Assembly (NCBI GenBank): GCA_001598975.1
Contig: BBXU01002108.1
Span: 1-34,970, forward strand
Reading direction: 5' to 3'
Source: Parachlorella kessleri
Lineage: Eukaryota; Chlorophyta; Trebouxiophyceae; Chlorellales; Chlorellaceae
DNA length: 34,970 bases
Positions 31,936-34,970 of this stretch are shown here, piece after piece; position 1 is the first letter of the stretch; the number at the start of each line of letters is the position of its first letter. The notes beneath the pieces are model-generated. The model saw only the letters and a list, made by a program, of their open reading frames with translations. It did not search any database and was not told where the DNA came from. A program made the translations under genes and the position numbers.

Positions 31936-32003
31936 ATTGGTGCGCACGCCCTCTGCCGAGGCTAAGGTTGAAGGAACCGTAGACCACCGGATGGGTGCGC
32001 ACC
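31936..32003 (-). promoter_or_regulatory. Possible H2A.X promoter elements: CCAAT and paired GGTGCGCAC
   Basis: CCAAT on the minus strand lies at 31936-31940, about 150 bases upstream of the ATG. GGTGCGCAC occurs at 31939-31947, partly overlapping the CCAAT box, and the full palindrome GGTGCGCACC at 31994-32003, 55 bases away. No TATA box is seen close to the start. A TATATAA on the minus strand at 32177-32183 is almost 390 bases upstream and is of doubtful relevance. Confidence 0.35.
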
Positions 32004-32700
32004 TGGCTCCAAACGTAGCGTCGTTTACCTCCTAGGAGCTCCTCTTTGTCTTCGTCTCAGAGCTCAATTGTAATAGTGTAGTCTGTTGTATGTCTTTGTG
32101 CTAAAGCGGTCACCGATAAGTTTGACAATGGCAGGACCGGCACCAGCTGGCAGGAACCAAGGCACTTGGAGGGGGGTTATATAGGTCAGCAAAGCCCAAG
32201 TGGGTGGTTTTGGGACCAGTCTGCCCTGTGGTCCCTGACCTGAGGTTCTGCTGCTGCAATCCCACAACCAGGGCCTACCATACTTCCTCCACTTTCCCTC
32301 CTCCTCCGGCTAGGGCCTTCGACTTCCTGATGCCACCACCTTTTCCATACATCACAAACTGTGTCACAAACATTTGACTTTGGACAGCAGTTTGACAGTA
32401 GGGGGTGCAGCCTTTGACTCACCCTTAATTCCCACCTGCAGCCACATGGGCTCTTAGCCCAGGGTAACACAGTTCAGAGCAGCGAGGTTGCTGACGATAC
32501 ACAACTACTTGCAGCCCCTGAACACTGTGCTTATCAGTTCTTTGTCCACATGACCTGCCACCTTCACAGGCATCAGCATACATTTTAGGTCATTAAGACA
32601 AAGCTAGAGCAAATCTTCAGCGTATTGATCAGCGGTGCTGCTGGCTGACTTGGATACGAGACGAGCAAATCTGGAACGCTATGTAGAGACCACTTAGGGC
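32004..32700. other. Intergenic stretch upstream of H2A.X, no gene seen
   Basis: About 700 bases holding the 3' UTR of UBA2 and any distal promoter of H2A.X. I looked for a divergent H2B, as in Chlamydomonas histone pairs, and found none. No TGTAA signal for UBA2 was found. The open frames present have no recognisable product. Confidence 0.5.
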
Positions 32701-34917
32701 CTAGTCATCATCCAGGAGTATGATCTCCTCTTCCTCCTCCTCCTTAGCAGCCCCCACCAACTTGGCGCGCTTGGGCCCCTGGCCTTCCTCCTCCATGTCC
32801 GCCGCTTTACGCTTGGCCTTGCCTGCAAAACCCCATCCCATAACAACCCATTGTACTCCACTATACCAACTCTACAGTAGCCCTCTGGCGGGAGTCAGCG
32901 CATGAGGCCACCTGGGACAGTAGCGTGATTAACACGACCAAAGCCGCCTTTGCTGAGTGACCAGCTGTCCTCCTCCCACGCCCCATGCTGGGGCACGCCA
33001 AAGGTGGACCGTAATCTTTGCAGTAGTGTGAAGGTGTGAAGGTTGCCGGCCTCCCCCGGACCCCCTTCCCCGAGAGTGCCGTGACCCCTAGCCTGGGCAT
33101 ACAGTAGGTGTGTGCAAACCAATCACACTGACCATACCTAAACCCGGCCTGCCCCGTCCGCCCCGCACCTGCTGCTGTGCTGCTGGGCCCGCTGCCCTGT
33201 TGCTGGCCCTCTTCGTCAGAGTCCTCTAGCACCAGCACCCCGTCCTCCTCCTCCCTCACCTGCGGCCTCTTGGGCCGGTGCTGCTGTGCATGCTGGGCCT
33301 CGCCCGCGCTGCCCGCTTCGCCTGCTGCCCCTCCTGCTGCTGCTGCTGCTGGGCCGCCCCCTGCGCCTGTGCTGGGGCCGGGCTGCTGCTCCTGGTGCTG
33401 CGCTTCTGGGAGGGAACCTGTGAGGATGAAGCCATCGGGGTTCTCCTCCTCACTTCCAAGGTCTTCCTGCACCAACACAAACCAGGCATGCGGGCCAAAT
33501 GGCAAGAGCGAGTATAAGCACACCAGTGGCAATTGCCTGCAGCTATTGCGTCTGTTGTGTGGGCTGCAATTTGATGTGTGCAGCAGCCTGTACAACCCTG
33601 GCAGGCATCACGACTGTTGCAGTAGTCAGCATCGCTGTGGCAGCGGCAAGCACCCTGAGTGCAAGGCCAAGCCCAACAACTGCAAGGCAGTGCTCTGTCA
33701 CTTGAAAAGCCCTTGAGCTTCCAGGATACACAGCGTCACCAGCTCTGCAAATCCAAACTGGATACGGCTCTGCAGTCATTGGACGGCCCCAGTCTAGGCT
33801 AGATCAAAAGCGTACCACCACCTGCCCACACTGGACGACCCCCCACGATCACTAGCTAGCTTAAGCGCCGGCGGCGATGCCAGACCCAAGGTGCTCGCTC
33901 ACCCTGTGTAAGACAACCAGCTGTGCTGTGAGGTGTTGCTGCTGGTCAGACAACTCGAGGATGGAGCCGTTGCCCAGGCCCCCACCCGGCAACTCACACA
34001 GGGGTCGGGCCAGCAGCGCAGCATTGAATGCCACCTGCACGGGACAGCCACAGGCAGCAGCAAGGCAGCAGCAGCACGTTTCGCCAGAAGGTGGAGGGAG
34101 TTCACCAAACCTGTTGTTATGAAGTGTTGATAGTTTGTAGGAGTTGGGAGAGCCACGAGGGGTGCAGTGTGGCGTGCAATGCAATCCAGCTTCATGGGGC
34201 CACTGTGCAGTGGAGGAGCAGGCCCGTGGCTGACAGGCCGCCAGCAGTGCCATGATGCAAGCCCCACGCAGCCTGCCACGCTGCCTTGGTAAAAGCAGCT
34301 GGACATACATGCACGCGCCTTGCAGGCAGCACCCATTAGCACCAGCAGACACTGTCAAGGCAACCTGAGGCGCGCGTCACACTGTGACCGCACTGGGTGG
34401 GTGGAACACATAGTAGGCCCGTCGCACCTCGTCCTCCTCGAGTCCCTCGCCCTCGTCATACTGGAAGGCGCCGCAGCTCAGGGAAGGCTCCACTAGTGAC
34501 AGCCGCCCTTTCACCACCTGCAGCGGCAGCATCACATGCAACTGATCATTAAGCTTTGGCGGGGTTTGTATGCACAGCACCTAGCCACGGAGGCACCACT
34601 GCCGGGCTTGACACATCATGCGAGGAGCGGGGGATGGGGCACCTGCCCAAAGCCCAAGGCTTCAGAACACCAGCAAGTGAGCAGTACATGCTTGCCTACA
34701 TGTTGAACTGCCGATGCCTGTGCACATGCAGCTCGCCTTCATCACCACACGCCCAAAAGGTGACCGGGGCCGTTTGGAAGTGTGCATGCCCAGGTGCCGA
34801 ACACGTGCAGGCAGCCTCACCCGCTGCTGTTGGAATAACTGAAGCCCCTCACTCACTCCCTTTTACCTAGCCCACCACCTGCTCACGGAAGGCAGCCTTG
34901 CATGTGCTAGCTTGGAG
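32701..34917 (-). CDS. UBA2: SUMO-activating enzyme E1 subunit 2 (UBA2/SAE2), C-terminal part, runs off the window
   Basis: Catalytic subunit of the heterodimeric SUMO E1, which adenylates SUMO and holds it as a thioester before transfer to UBC9. Exons on the minus strand: 34917-34879 (least sure; acceptor gcaag), 34517-34428, 34034-33903, 33466-33169, 32822-32701, in phase, giving the last 226 residues. VVKGRLSLVEPSLSCG through NGSILELSDQQQHLTAQLVVLHR matches the ubiquitin-fold domain of UBA2. EDLGSEEENPDGFILTG is its end. The acidic, low-complexity tail follows, with VLVLEDSDEE, a basic KAKRK/PKRAK nuclear signal, and IILLDDD before the TAG at 32701-32703. The adenylation and catalytic-cysteine domains lie outside the window. 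Introns 32823-33168, 33467-33902, 34035-34427 and 34518-34878 hold nothing recognisable. Confidence 0.82.
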
Positions 34918-34970
34918 CTTGCATTAGTCAGTCCCATGTCCCAGTCCCATGGCAAGACTGCCGGCCCCCC

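Noticed and set aside
31800..32700. Divergent H2B gene paired with H2A.X.
   Set aside because: No H2B-like frame (no KKRK-rich start or conserved core) on either strand.
32861..33595. Single 244-codon minus-strand protein beginning MYRLLHTSN.
   Set aside because: Its middle is the UBA2 exon 33466-33169; the ends are intron read-through, since splice sites in phase give a better match to UBA2.
1..34970. tRNA, rRNA, CRISPR, transposon or retroelement.
   Set aside because: No B-box or cloverleaf pattern, no spaced repeat array, no long terminal or inverted repeats, and no transposase, integrase or reverse transcriptase motifs seen by reading.

Overview
The window is nuclear DNA of a flagellated green alga, most likely a chlorophycean. 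Four observations support this. Genes are dense and cut by many short introns (81-276 nt in the largest gene). There is an axonemal outer-arm dynein heavy chain. There is a cyanobacterial-type radical SAM enzyme with a plastid-like presequence. TGTAA, the green-algal poly(A) signal, follows two genes, and a histone gene ends in a replication-type 3' stem-loop. GC content looks intermediate by eye (not computed), lower than in Chlamydomonas reinhardtii. The genus cannot be fixed from this sequence.

Layout: (1) 8-21311, plus strand: the 3' three quarters of an outer-arm dynein gamma-class heavy chain (ODA2/DNAH5/DNAH8 class), 74 exons and 3283 codons plus stop, with every exon phase consistent. 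The 5' part lies before the window. (2) 21713 to about 24486, minus strand: a TTC14-like TPR protein whose 3' end converges on the dynein gene. Its C-terminal exons are clear and its N-terminus is not. (3) 24625-30526, plus strand: a 12-exon, 611-residue B12-binding-fold/radical SAM protein, head to head with gene 2 across about 140 bp. (4) 31274-31790, minus strand: a two-exon histone H2A.X ending in SQEF, followed by a histone stem-loop. (5) 32701-34917, minus strand: the last exons of UBA2/SAE2, the catalytic subunit of the SUMO E1, running off the right edge.

The genes do not form a pathway. The dynein powers flagellar beating, the radical SAM enzyme is probably plastid-located, and TTC14-like, H2A.X and UBA2 are probably nuclear proteins. 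I found no transposon, CRISPR array, tRNA, rRNA or obvious foreign island, and nothing I would call a new multi-gene system.

The points most worth a second look are: an unusually high share of GC-AG introns in the dynein gene (7 of 73); its longest intron bounded by an 11-bp direct repeat; an H2A.X gene that combines an intron, SQEF and a replication-type stem-loop; and a conserved but functionally unassigned plastid-type radical SAM protein whose iron-sulfur motif is split by an intron.
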